From: Clitopilus passeckerianus
Lineage: Eukaryota; Basidiomycota; Agaricomycetes; Agaricales; Entolomataceae
Length of the DNA stretch: 64,000 nucleotides
Assembly (NCBI GenBank): GCA_944990035.1
Contig: CALYLX010000111.1
Location: 248,001 to 312,000 of the forward strand
Reading direction: 5' to 3'
The translations under genes were made by a program, and so were the position numbers. Shown one piece after another: positions 24,246 through 35,650 of the stretch. The notes under the pieces were generated by a model. That model searched no databases. It was not told the DNA's origin and was given only the letters and a program-made list of their open reading frames with translations. Within the stretch, counting starts at the first letter, position 1. Each line of letters opens with the position of its first letter.

Positions 24246-27200
24246 ATGTCGTCACATTCGCCACTTCCACCACTGCTAATCCTCCCGCCTGAAATCGTGC
24301 ATAACATCGCTGCTTTCCTCTTGTGCGCTCCTACCAATGACACGCTACCGCTCGGGCCACCAACCTCCCTCCCCTCCATCCTCCTAACCCACCGGGTATT
24401 GTACCACCTCCTCTCGCCCGTCGTCAACCCCACCCTCTGGATCTGGCGAGACGCATTCTGTGCTCGATTCGATTCCAGCGCCTTCATTCGACGAGCTGGG
24501 CTTGGTTCGTCGTCATACGGGGAATCAAATGGTGGAGAACGGAAAAAGGTCAAAGCAGAGAAATGGCTCGGCCAGTTGGAGAACAACCTCCGAGCGTTGA
24601 GGTTCTTTCGGCGAGGAGACGTTTATGCGGATAAGACGAGGGAGAAGGGGAGGTGGCCGAGTCCGTTGACTTGGTTTCCTCCTGTTTCTACTGCTCCTTC
24701 GCCGCCGCCGCCTATTTCGCGCTACCCACCGCCCCCACGAACGCATGCACTCACATCCCTGCCCTTACCCCTACCCTCACCAGTACCCGTCGCGCCGCCC
24801 CAACCCCAATACGACCCCAACCCACTCATAAACCTCACCCTCTCCCCACCCTTAAACGACGAAGAAGCCCCAATGGACGAAGCGCTCCTCACCGCCTTAG
24901 TGATGGTTCTCGAAGACGATGGGAAGAATGCGAGGCAGCTGGTTGAGTGGGGACGCGCGAGGGAGTGGTGTTTGGGGTGTATGGAGAAGAGGTGGGTTGA
25001 AGAGAATTTGTTTAAAGATGACGAGGAAGGAGGAGGAGGGAGAAGAGATAAAGGATGGGTGCAGGAGAATTTGAGGAATTCGGTTGTGGTTAGTGTGTTT
25101 TGGGGGTTGTGTGATCGAGGTTAGTTTCTATTCCATCTCTATTCTATTCTATCTCTCTAATCTAACCACTTCGTCTACAGACACACTCCCCTCCCTCCCA
25201 CGCAAAACACTCCAACACCTCCACGGCCTCTTATCACCCGTCGTGCATAACCCGTTTAGGTATCCCAGTGCTGAGTATCCGCCGCAGTGGTTTCGGGTGC
25301 CTCGCTCGTCTGTTTCTATTGGAGCTGGGAACGCGACGGGGAATGTTACTGCGAATACGCAAACGACGACGATACGAACAACCCACGGGCCCTACCCGCC
25401 CCTCCCACCTTCCGCTCGCACGCGGAGACTTGGGGTGCCGTATTATTCGCTCTCTTCTACCTTTACCGACTCACCTTCTGCTTCACTTGATAACGATAAT
25501 GACGACGAAGAAGGAGAAGACGAGCAGAGTATAACACTCTCCCACCCCCTCCTCTCCCCACCCTCCAAACTCCTCTACTTCTCCATCTCCGAACTTCTCG
25601 AACCCATCCAACCCGTTCCTGAGTCGCCTTTGAACTGGGGCGAGTGGCTTTCTCGTCGTGATCGTACCGCATACACGCGAGGAGGACCAGGGAGTCTCGT
25701 TAGTGTGGGTGGAAATGGAAATGGAAATGGATTGGGTGGAAATGGACTAGGGATAGGGATAGGAAGAGAGATGGGAAGAGAAGAATACATGAAAGAATGG
25801 AGACGACGCGGGGAGAGGGGGAATACGAGGGAGGATGTGGATGAGGTTAATTGGGGGTGGTGTGCGAGGCCGCCTGCTGCCCGAGCTTCTGCGAGGGCTG
25901 CGTCTTCGTCCTCCTCGACTTCCTCGTCCATGTCTTCTTCGTCTGGATCGGGTTCAGGATCGGGTTCAAAATGGGATTTTAAGGACGATAAACCGGCCGT
26001 CGAGCGACTCACGTACGCTAACGACCTCAACGACGGGAGTATCTCACCCCGATGGCGAGGAAAAGCTCCCTACCCCTCTTCACTCGCGAATGGGGAGAGG
26101 GTGGGGGTGCCGAAGTCTGTTAGGTGGGATACGGACTTCTGGCGTTTGCATCTTTTGGCGCCAAGCATTCGGGGTGGGAATGGACAAGGAGCCAGGATAA
26201 GAGGGGGAAGAGATATAGCGGGCGGGATGGACGGAGGAATAGGAAAAGTGAAACCTGGACGCGTGTATGAGGTTGGGAGTTTGGAGGGGACGTGGGTTGG
26301 GAGGATGAGTGTGAGTATCCTGTCTCTTCTCTTCATCTCTTCTCCTTCTCTCCCCTTTCTCGCTACCCCGTTTTCAACCTGGTACTAACGTTCGCTTTTT
26401 GTGTTGACAGTTCCCACACGAATCCTCAGTCCACACGATCCTCACATCCACATCCCTGGCCTACTCCCTAGAGGGACCTGACGAGTCGAAGACCGTACCC
26501 CAGTTGGGGGCGTATAAGAAGCCGGTGGTTATGCGGTTTTGGGAGGGGCATGTTTTGAGGGACCTTCTTTCCTCTTCCTCGTCCTCGTCTTCTTCAACGT
26601 CGTCGAAGGCGAAAGTGAACGCTGAAGTGGGAAAGGATGAGGAGGAAGAAGAAGACCCCTTCTGGACCTCGATCGACCCCTCGTCCAACCCGGCTTCTGG
26701 GGTTGGGGATAACATGCTCAATGGGTGGTTTCCTGGGTTTCCTGGGACTACGAAGGTTAACGTCGTTACTCCCGGTTCTCAAGTCAGCGGGAGTGGGGAT
26801 ATAGACGCTGGTGGCGAGGCGGAGGTTGATACCGAAGGATGGGACGGGAGGAGGAGGAAGGTTAGGGTTAGGTTGTGGAATGGTGGGAGGGGGAACGATA
26901 TGGAGTTGTTGGGGAATGAGTCGGTGCATCTCCAAGCTGCGACTGACGACGGGGATGAAGATGTCGAGATGGGTGAAAAGGACCAGGAACACAACGACGA
27001 CAAGGACGAAGGAGGGTGCAGCTACACGCACACCCTGCCCCTCCTCTCGGAATCAAAAGCGGTGCCGGCAGGCGTATGGACAGGCCACGGGTACACCCAC
27101 CCTCCACACTCCTGTCCCGAATGTCGGACTCGGATTAAAGTCGACCTGCAACGAGAGGCCGAGAGGAAGAGGCGGGAGGAGCGGGAAATGAGAAGACGTA

Positions 27201-28015
27201 GGGAGAGGGAACGGCAGGAGAGGAGGGAGGTGTGGAATCGGAAGATGATTGAGGAGCTGGAGGAGAATGAGATGGCGGAGAGGGCGTTTGCGAGTGTTGG
27301 ACTTGGCGTTGAAGATGATGAGGAAACAGACGATGAGGAGGATGAGGTGGAGACTGTTTCGGGTGTTCCTTCGTCTTCTGAGGAGGAGGAGGACGATGAA
27401 GAGGATGATGAAGAAGAGGAGAGGAGGAGAACGCCAACCCCGAGCACGAGCCTACCACGAAGCAACCTCGGGATGCCGTTCAACGTCGACGTAGTCGACC
27501 CATCCTCCTCCCACTCATCCCATTCCAAATCCACCCCATCTCCTTCGTCTACGCGCAAGGTCACCTCCCAAACCCAAGGCTGCACCGGCATCCGGTCAAC
27601 CATCATCTTCGGCACCTCCGGCGAAGAGCGACACGGCGATGCGTTCGGGAGGTATAGATATTACGGGCGTGTTAGGGAGTGGGATGGGTTGGTTGGCTTG
27701 TTGAGGGTTCCTGTCCGTGGTCGTGGGCCACGTCCTCGCCTCTCCACCTCAGGCTCAGGCTCAAGCTACCCACCACCCGCGAACTCCCACCCCTACTCCC
27801 AATTCCTCTCAAAACACCAAGACGCACGTGAGCTGCTGCTCGAGGGAGAGTTGAACGACGAAGAGGACGAGGGTGATCGGGGTATGGTGTTGTTTTATGG
27901 CTATGTCGTTAATGGGGGCGAGAGTTTTGTGGGCAGTTGGAGGAGTGTGGGCAATGGGGATGTTGAGGGTCCGGGGTGGGAGGGGGGATTTTGTGTTGGG
28001 CGGAGGCCTGACTAG
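24246..28015 (+). CDS. Gene B: large F-box-like protein with acidic and Ser-rich linkers
   Basis: Three exons: 24246-25119, 25181-26310, 26411-28015; 3609 nt, 1202 residues. F-box-like N-terminus (residues 10-60, LLILPPEIVHNIAAFLL, ending near NPTLWIWRDAFCARF). Then the family block DEALLTALVMVLEDDGKN (about 215-235), SKLLYFSISELLEP in exon 2, EPGRVYEVGSLEGTWVGRM at its end, PVVMRFWEGHVLRD in exon 3, and a C-terminal module CTGIRSTIIFGTSGEERHGD..GRVREWDGLVGLLRVP..FVGSWRSVG. The repeated Gly-Thr/Ser-Trp-x-Gly type motifs recall the beta-rich substrate module of some F-box proteins such as the FBXO31 group; that is a loose resemblance. Long low-complexity insertions are present: Gly-Asn (25706-25770), Ser (26564-26610), Asp/Glu (27310-27430), Arg/Glu helix (27150-27290). 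These are mostly missing in C (935 residues), so B has grown by repeat expansion or C has lost them. TATA-like gtatata at 24113. Confidence 0.9.
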
Positions 28016-28200
28016 TTGCAGGAGTCTCGTTTTCGTTGGAGGAAAGATTTACGATACACTGTACTTTACGTATAAACGCACCCACATGCACCCATTCATT
28101 TACACTACATACATACTCTAGAGGACATTATACACACGCATCGCACTCTGCCTTTCTCCATACAATCATCATGTATACTGTACCCATGCAACGACTACAA
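28016..28200 (+). repeat. 3' flank of B, shared with the 3' flank of C
   Basis: ctagaggacatta.acac followed by atcgcactct (28118-28152) corresponds to the reverse complement of 35430-35465. This shows that the inverted duplication reaches past both stop codons into the 3'UTRs. Probable 3'UTR and polyadenylation region. Confidence 0.65.
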
Positions 28201-29690
28201 ATACCTATCGTATGTACCGTCAGCCAACTGACTGGCCCGAATCCCGATCGAGCTTGGAGGCTTGAACTCAACACTGACAAATTCCGGAGTGGTTCGCCAA
28301 TTCAGGCTTTCAGCCAGAGCTTCGTTCCTTCACTTGAGTCAAGCCGCCGACATGAATGCGCATTATGATACCCAAGATATATCGAGACGAACATTATGCT
28401 TGTGGTCGGCGAAATGCTGTTTGGTACAGAAGCTCTTGCATACCCGATAGTTTTGGCAGCTTCGACATCTCCTGGTCGCTCTCCACTAAGACTTGACCTG
28501 TTTTGGATGGAGAAGAATAGGGAGAATCTTTGCGAAGCCGCAAGTCCTGTATCTGCTCTTCTTCATAAACTCGATTTATTTCTGGGAGACCAAGGCCTTC
28601 AGAGTTTCCCCCACTGACCCCAACACCGATATGTCCAAGTTTGGCGAAAGTTCCATCGCCGTCCTGCATCGGATAATAGCAACAGTCGGTGAAAGACCTC
28701 CAGTCCCTGCTGGTGGAACTCTCGCGATCATTCACGAGAGGGAATCCAAGTCTTCATGGCTAGGAATTCGTCCACCTCGTAGAGGAAGAATGGCCACATT
28801 TGACACATCCGACGAAGGTCGGGGGTCAATCGACATCTCGTTCAATGGGCTCCCAGCGCTGAAACCATCGAGAATCTGGGTGGATTAATACCAGCCGAGA
28901 CGCAAACCAGCATCGAATACTGCATCCCGATACCCAACATGGACACCTGGTACAACTTCGGTGAATCCGCTGGTATATGCAGCTTGACTATACCGTACAA
29001 TTCTGGCTATATTATCAGATGATTCCCCTTCCTTCCCACATCTCAGGAATCTGACATTTCGCCAATGGCATATTGAAGAGGAACTAGGAGATAAACAACT
29101 TATATTGTGCTGTGCTGCAAACGGCAAAGCAATCTGTGACCCCAGAGAATGAACTCTCTCAGTTAGACCATGGTTTATGTTCATGGTCCGTCAGTAACGT
29201 CATCAATGGTATTTGTATCTCGTTTATAGCATGTCAAGGAGTCGAGCAGGGCGTGATCGAGCGTCTCAACGGTGCAACCCCTGCTCATCATGTATTTGAT
29301 ATTTTACCGACGGATTGAAACGATTATGGCCGACCCATGTATTCCCTCAGACAATGGTAGGTGGAGCTGCTCTCTTTCGACGGTGGAATAGGTTGTTATT
29401 GGGCCCTCCGCCTGCCTGACATGATTATGGTCTCATATCCTCCAACATCCAACGGTTTAATGTGATGGGTGGAAGGGCCATCTGGTGGGGACGTAGATGG
29501 TCGCCCTCGTCCATAAGAGGTTGCTGCAGTGCTCCGGTTGAGGAAATTCAAAATTCGAGGCCACGGCAGTGTGGCTTATATGTCCTTGGGGGGGAACCAC
29601 CGAATCCGAGCTGATATCGAGCATCTTCCTGAATTCGCCGCAGCTTTCAATAATGCTTGGCCTCTTGGTCGAGTTGTAGGAGATTGATGA
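28200..29690. other. Gene-free left part of the spacer
   Basis: Between the 3'UTR of B and the STE6-like remnant no coding family is recognised. The longest open frame (28493-28888, plus, 131 codons) has no paralogue in the window and no recognisable motif. Confidence 0.4.
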
Positions 29691-29699
29691 TACGGTATC

Positions 29700-30120
29700 T
29701 TACTCAAGGTCGTAGCAGAAACTCTGTTTGACGACACTACCGTTCTTCATGACGTAGACAAAGTCGCCAGAATTTATCTGGGAGTGCTCGTGAGTGATAA
29801 CGATGGCGGTCCTGTTGCGTCTCCAGATCTTGATAGCCCCGAATACGACGAGACATGAGGTGGGATCGAGAGCTGAGGTGGCTTCATCTGTAAAGCAAGG
29901 AAATCAGTCTGCGGAAAGGAAACCAATCCTTCCAAACGGGAAGTACCGAGAACTAGTATGGGATGGTTCCTGCGCTTAGCTCTAGCGATAGCCAACCTCT
30001 GATGTTGACCTCCACTCAACGGAACCCCGTCTCCCTCGACGAGAACCGTATCATACCCATCACGAAGATCACGAATGAAAAGCCTACGATCGACGTTTGC
30101 GTATTTCAAGCTCGGAGAGT
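29700..30120 (-). pseudogene. 3' end of a STE6-like ABC transporter (pheromone exporter), truncated
   Basis: Minus strand. Exon 30120-29947 encodes DGYDTVLVEGDGVPLSGGQ then HQRLAIARA, the ABC signature; after a 59-bp intron, exon 29887-29700 gives the Walker B and D-loop (ILVLDEATSALDPTS across the junction), the H-loop region VITHEHSQINSGDFVYVMK and a normal stop at 29702-29700. The wording LDPTS..VF.AIKIWRRNRT and GDFVYVMKNG..V.Q is what I know from fungal STE6-type ABCB exporters of farnesylated mating pheromone. Upstream (30120-30560) only out-of-frame scraps follow, and the Walker A and both membrane domains are not recognisable here, so this is a remnant rather than a gene. The 3' end itself is intact, including splice sites. 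Confidence 0.75.
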
Positions 30121-30702
30121 TCTACATGAGCAGTGATCTCAAGGCTTATTGGGTGGGACCGCAAAACCTTCTCAATATATGGTCTTGGAATAAGTGTTGA
30201 GGGTTCTGCAGCATGTGTGAAGGTTGCTAATAGGAGATTTCCTAAATCGACACCAAAACGGTCGAGGGTAGATCTCCTGCCCATTTCGAGGATGTTCACT
30301 CATGCCACAACTCGGCAAGCCGGGATCAAGGCACCGACAACGAGTTCCAAGAATATCTGGCATGGCTCGTGGGCATTGTCCTGCTGCCAAGGTCGGATCG
30401 ACAACTTCCGGATCCGGACTCCAATTCTCCTGCACAGGAATGCCAATCTGGTCCCCTTCGTTTGGGTGAGTATCAGCTCGGCCAATGGAACGTATCCCTA
30501 GTTGCATTCTACCGTCGCGTAAGGGTATTTGCACCATATAATGTTCCCTTTCGGCCCACACGGATACTCCTACTAGGTTACTTGGAGTTCACTCCTAGTC
30601 TTTGTTATCCCATTTATTAGGTAGAAATGTAAGTATATAACCGGCAGTTTAGTCGAAAAATAGATGTATACGCGGCAGGGCCGTGTCACTAGGTGACTGA
30701 GG

Positions 30703-31130
30703 TACTGGATGCTAGTGTGTACAGTGTCCTGGCGGGTGTTCCAGTTGCACTCAAGGAGGGCGAGAAACCTTTGGAACACGTTTCTTCTGGTATATGGTAC
30801 TCGAGACGAAGGCGAAAGCTAAGTATTGGTCAAAATTTTGACAAAGCAAAAGAGATAAGAGAATCTGGAAGCTGGGGAAAAAGTCGGAATCCTTGAAAGT
30901 TGCGGCATCAGCCACAGATCATCCATCTCACCGAGGTTACCAACCTCAATGACAAAGACAGTTCTGGACCACGGGCCTGAGCACCATCGCGAAAAGACCC
31001 TCCAGCTTCTTCTCGAGGCCTTTCCGAGTTTGCAACCCGGGAGCATGGTGCGAAGTCGGCCACGAAGGTAGAATACTATGTATATGAATAACAAGCTCTG
31101 GATTAGTGATGAACGTAAGGAACAATCCGA
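30703..31130 (+). pseudogene. PUF gene fragment, copy 1 (exons 8-9 joined)
   Basis: 30860-31069 matches the first half of PUF exon 8 (agaatctggaag.., atcagcca, gaggttacc) and then PUF exon 9 (agttctgga.cacg, ctccagcttcttctcgagg, gcgaagtcgg.cacgaagg). The second half of exon 8 is replaced by a short junction accaacctcaatgaca shared with copy 2. Translated, exon 9 begins LDHGPEHHREKTLQLLLEA and then loses frame through a one-base gap. The surrounding 5' block (30703-30860) and 3' tail (31079-31130) are also shared with copy 2. Not functional as a PUF protein. Confidence 0.85.
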
Positions 31131-31479
31131 ATGGATGTGATGGGTTTCTCGCGCCCTTTGAGTATTTACTCGACGTTCCAAGAGGAGACGTCACAAGCAC
31201 GAATTTTCCTTGTATCCATCAGTGTCTCTGCATCGGTTCGAGAGGCTTCATTGGATGAAGCAAGGCCGATTCAGGTGGAACCAGAACTACGAAGCAAGCT
31301 CAACGTGTGATGGCCATGGTCAAAGCCGGGGCTATTAGCGAGAAGATGGAGTGACGGACAAATCGCAACCAATCTAATTCAGTCAGCAGCTGATATGATG
31401 TTTGGTGAGAGATAACCGTAACATCATTCGAAGGAATCAAAGAGGGGCATATTCTGCCTGAAAGAGGTCCAAGCTGATA

Positions 31480-32210
31480 ACAGCTTGACGAGCGATGAGC
31501 AAAGGCAGAAACCAGGCGAGATAATGCCGCCGCCGCCGACTCTCCCCTGAGACCCCGTCCACGCACTCCAGGAATCTTGACGGTGATGTTGTTGTGGTGG
31601 TGGTGGGGTGGCGGGCTTCTCGGCCATACCACATCTATATTGCAATCGCAGAAATCCAAAATATTGGAGAAGAAAAAGACACGCAATGCTCTCCGTAGAA
31701 GACTCCTGGATATTTGGAGAGGTGCCGTAGGGCGTAAGTGGCGTTGGCGTCCTATTCCATAGTATCCTATCAAACAGTTCACGGAAGTCTCCGTGAAGTA
31801 CCCTCATAATACGTCCCCGGACATAGATTAGCCTCTGCAGAGTTACCCACATGATCCTTGAGGAAAGCTCAGGGATAACGTGCCCCATTCTTCCCGTGAA
31901 CGGCAAAGAAGTCAAAATACCATTTGTAGTATCTATTGTGCTCGGAGGGTAACTAGATCAGCTGCAAGCAAGCGTGAAGGCACCCGACCAATCCACGGAG
32001 TCAAACCTTTCGCGTGAGCTCAACAAAGCCAAGCTACCGTGACATTCTAGCATGGCAATAGAATTACCAGTCCAAGAAACAAAGCTTCTACGGAAGAGGA
32101 CAGAAGCCAGGTGAGGTGAGATACAGCCGCTGTTCTACCTTCTCTGAGCCATCCCCTTCAAGTATCTTGGCGAGATGGTGGTGGTAAGAGCGTCGTAAGC
32201 TTGATCTCGA
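31480..32210 (+). repeat. Spacer repeat, part related to 20800-21330
   Basis: Carries two relatives of the block at 21215-21330: cagaaaccaggcgagata.. at 31507 and cagaagccaggtgaggtgag at 32101, followed by ..gccgc..ctac.tctgagccatc. The stretch 31725-31810 matches 20800-20895 (ggcgtaagtggc, then gaagtaccct). Several small open frames here are by-products of the GC-rich repeat. No gene supported. Confidence 0.6.
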
Positions 32211-32229
32211 GAACACATTACCCTAACAC

Positions 32230-32425
32230 CAAATCAAACAAGATGCACTGGGTAGTGGCCACTAGCGTCCATATCTACGTCGTCGTCGTCAAGACCAAAC
32301 GGGGAGAGACCTGCACTGACATCAAAATCAAAGAATGATCCAAGGCCATATTATTCAAGTCAACAGGAGCCTGAGCCAAGAAGAGCACGATCCTGAGTTC
32401 TTCAGTCACAGTGGCGGGTGCGCCT
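32230..32425 (-). repeat. Micro-inverted segment inside the direct repeat
   Basis: 32282-32307 is the perfect reverse complement of 21465-21490 (26 bp), and 32357-32420 continues as an imperfect reverse complement of 21430-21350. The flanks on both sides (32105-32210 and from 32430 on) match the 21-kb region in direct orientation. So a segment of roughly 0.2 kb was inverted in one of the two copies. It is bordered on the right by a 16-bp perfect palindrome at 32436-32451. Confidence 0.7.
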
Positions 32426-32435
32426 GCAGCGCCTC

Positions 32436-32451
32436 GATGCCTCGAGGCATC
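32436..32451. repeat. 16-bp perfect palindrome at the inversion edge
   Basis: gatgcctcgaggcatc reads identically on both strands. The corresponding place in the other copy (21540-21551, agcctcgaggct) is also a 12-bp palindrome. It marks the border between inverted and direct matching. Confidence 0.7.
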
Positions 32452-33402
32452 TAGGTTAATGGTCCCCGAATGTGTCGCAGATGGGCAAGATACGGTATAT
32501 GGCAGGATGTGATGGATGGAGAAATGGGCGGCTGCAAGTCCTGGTGGGATCTGTACAAAACCAGAGGTGATGAGTGGTCGGGTCGTATTTCAGATGAAGA
32601 AAGTGTCCGTACGCCAGTGGCGATGTGAGGGACTTTGGCCAGTCATGAACTTCAATCTTTCCGTTTTCAATTCGAGGGACAAAAGGTGTGCGATGTTTGA
32701 TGTTCGAGCTAGTGGGGTGAGAAGAATCAGGATCTTCACATCCGACCTTACGCTCAGGATGTTTCCTCCCTGACACGCATTTGGACAGTCAGACTGGGGA
32801 GAGAGAGATCCCACAAATAGTGAAAACGCTGATCAATACCTGTCAGTTGTCAAAATCGGATGTTCAAATAACTCAAATAAATAAAACTACTAGTTACGAT
32901 TCGTCGGGGCGGGAGCAAATGTCGAAATTTGGGGTTCGTTTCAGGTTTTGGATTTTGAACGGCAGGTAATAGAGCAGGGCAGGGCGAGGTAGGTAGATCC
33001 CTTGATTGAGCCTTTGAACGTATATGGGTGTGTAGAGTCCAGAAATCGGTATTCAGAGGGTATAAGGGTTGTTATCATACTTTAAGCCTGAGGGTGTTCT
33101 GATAGAAATTATTCATGCTAAGTTAGGGCTGACTGGAGAACGCGAGGCAAGGATTGAATGACACGGTCAACTCCCCAAATAGTCACTATATGGACGAGTG
33201 GAGTATGCAGTGGTACTAGGAACACTCCACCGAAAGGTTCGGATCTTCGGATAGAAACTGTTCATTTGTAGGACATGTCGAGACCGGAGAGCTTGAGGCG
33301 AAGGAGGCTTGATCGACTAGGACGCTGGGACGGGGTCCGTTAAGGGACGATGAAGCAAGTGAGGGGAAGTTGGGACAAGGAAGTTAATTAGGTGACCGGG
33401 TT

Positions 33403-33830
33403 ACAGGGTGCCAGTGGGTACAGTCTTCTGGCACGTGTTTAAGTTGCACTCAAGGAGAGGCGAGAAACTTTGGGAGCACAATTATTTTGATGTGTATTTC
33501 TTGAGACGAAGGAGGAGGGTGGGTATTGGTCAAAGATTTGAAAAAGATAAGAGAGAATCTGGGAGCAGTGGCAAAAGGCGGAATCCTTGAGGAGTTCATC
33601 AGCCATGGATCATTCGTCTCAGCGAGGTTACTAACCTCAATGACAGGGCAGTTCTGGAACACAGGCCGGCGCGCCATCAAGAAATGACACGCCAGCTTCT
33701 TTTCGAGGGCCTTTTCGGGTTCGCGGCCCACGAGCAAGGTGCGGAATCGGTTACCAAGGCAGAACACTGTGTAATTCAATGACAAGCTCTGGATTTGCAT
33801 TGAATGTAAGGAACAATACAGTCCCGGCGG
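33403..33830 (+). pseudogene. PUF gene fragment, copy 2 (exons 8-9 joined)
   Basis: 33553-33763 matches PUF exon 8 (first half) and exon 9 with the same internal junction as copy 1. Here the exon 9 part stays open for its full length: LEHRPARHQEMTRQLL, then FEGLFGFAAHEQG, AESVTKA, against LEHGSERHRERTLQLL.. in the intact gene. Upstream (33403-33550) and downstream (to 33830, with gtaaggaacaatac) it is collinear with copy 1. Start, remaining repeats and end are missing, so it is a fragment, even though its frame is preserved. Confidence 0.85.
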
Positions 33831-34580
33831 ATTCCGTAGTTATCCAATGGGTCTAAGCACGGAATCCTACAGGATTTGGAGGTCAGCAAGCAGTGCCGTC
33901 AGAGGCCACTGGGAGTACAGGGGGTCGAGCAGGGGGTCACGTAGGGGCCCCATCACTTTTCGAAGCTTCCCCCGAGCTATAAATCAATAACACACTTGTC
34001 TCATCGACCGTCGAGTTCCTTTCTGAGTTGTATTTCCTCCCAGCCAATTAGCCAAGCCAATGACTTCAACATATTTAGGAATCTCCCCAATCTGTAAGCG
34101 TTCAGCTAAATCCAATCATCAACACGAACACGTTCAGATTCGAGAAGGCCTAGTTACACATACACCAGCCCGAAGTTGATCTGCAGGGATGCTGTCTGTT
34201 ACTCAACTTAACCATCTATCAAAAGGAGCATATCGACACCACGATTAAATGGGTCAGTTCCACGAGGATATCCTGGCGTGTCTAGACAATCATGATCGTG
34301 CCTCCGGTTCATTCGGCACGAAATCGGATTTTTCCAGCATTCATTGGTCAGTGCAGCACAGCAGCATGGAGGAAAAACATTGCCAGGAGAAGGGCCACTC
34401 GAGTATGACAGTTGGATCATGATTATTGTGTGAATCCCGTTGGAGTGACCGGGGGTGCACTCGGAGCGCATGGCAATGCTCAACGAGAGGGTCAACTCAA
34501 CGGTATGATAGCAAGATGTAGACACTACGATACGCGGTATATATGATGGATCACTTGACCTCAGACTACTCCGCTGCGAG
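33830..34580. other. Spacer stretch without a gene
   Basis: No convincing gene. Its beginning (33810-33870, ggaacaatac..ggatt.cgtag) resembles 10525-10590, so it probably continues the direct repeat that is clearer from 34580 on. Confidence 0.4.
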
Positions 34581-35360
34581 TCTAGCGGGTAGTGCTATAG
34601 TGGAAAGAGGAGCAAGTTGAAATGAACCATCGTGTACTAATCGCAACGGCTTTGAACCACCAGTAAAGATTGTGGTTTCATTTTGACCCAGCCTGCCCAA
34701 AAGTTCGTCTCTCAGCAAAGATCAGCCAGAAGATCAGGAAGATCAATCCATCATAGCTTAAGGCACGAGAAGGCGAATGAATAGACGAAACTGCAGAACC
34801 TTCCATGGCAAACAACGTGTAGGGTCGCGCTTGTACCTGTTATTCAATACCTTCATCACCACGAGGAGACGGAGGCCGAGGAACTTATACAGTCCAGCTA
34901 TCATGAATTTCGGAGAAACCTCTGGCTATTGTACTTGATGCTTCTCAGAATGACGATGCTATGACGCGGCATGAGGCGTATGAGAGAAGTGGACGCAGGA
35001 TAAAGTTTAATCCCGAAGGCAGAAAAGGCTGAGGTTCTCAAGATAATTGAGATGAGGGGAGATCTGGGTCTAGACGCACTATAACACAGACTTCGAGATT
35101 TGGGTGGAGCTGGCTCAGAGATGGCCAAAATACAAACGCGAACTATTTCACTTCAATCATTGATGTGAGTCCGGTTCTGCCCAGTTCACATCTAGGCCGA
35201 TTTCCGGAGGTCTATGACGATCCGTCTAGAAGAAGAGCAGCTTGAATTGGAACCAAGGAATATGACGATCATAACCGAGAAGACTGGTTAGCCATGCTTC
35301 GAATGTCCAAGAGAACAATAGCTAGAAACTCAGCACGGTTCCAACCAATATCGAATTGTC
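34580..35360 (+). repeat. Direct repeat, right copy (partner 11480-12260)
   Basis: See the left copy for shared anchors. This copy lies downstream of gene C, whereas the left copy lies downstream of gene D, a member of a different F-box family. Copies are diverged and contain no common open frame. Confidence 0.75.
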
Positions 35361-35650
35361 ATTTAGGAAGAGTACAAGCTGTCCGCGTCATGTATGGTAG
35401 GTATATAATGCAGTGGTATATACAAAATGTAGAGTGCGATGTGTAATGTCCTCTAGCGTATAGTAATGTAGTAATTGACGCAGATGAATCAAGATGTACG
35501 CATGCGTAAGTAGAGTACGATGTCGTATATCCCAATCGCGTGTAAAGTAAGGTAAATAGGTAGGAATGTAAGTAGGTAAAAGTATGTATACGAAAAAAGC
35601 GCGAACCAAGTAAACCCAATCTTATCCCAAGCAATAGACACGCATAGTCC

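Noticed and set aside
27022..27615. 197-codon open frame antisense to gene B
   Set aside because: Ser-rich mirror of the Asp/Glu and Arg-rich coding strand of B; no start context, no homology, explained by repeat codons.
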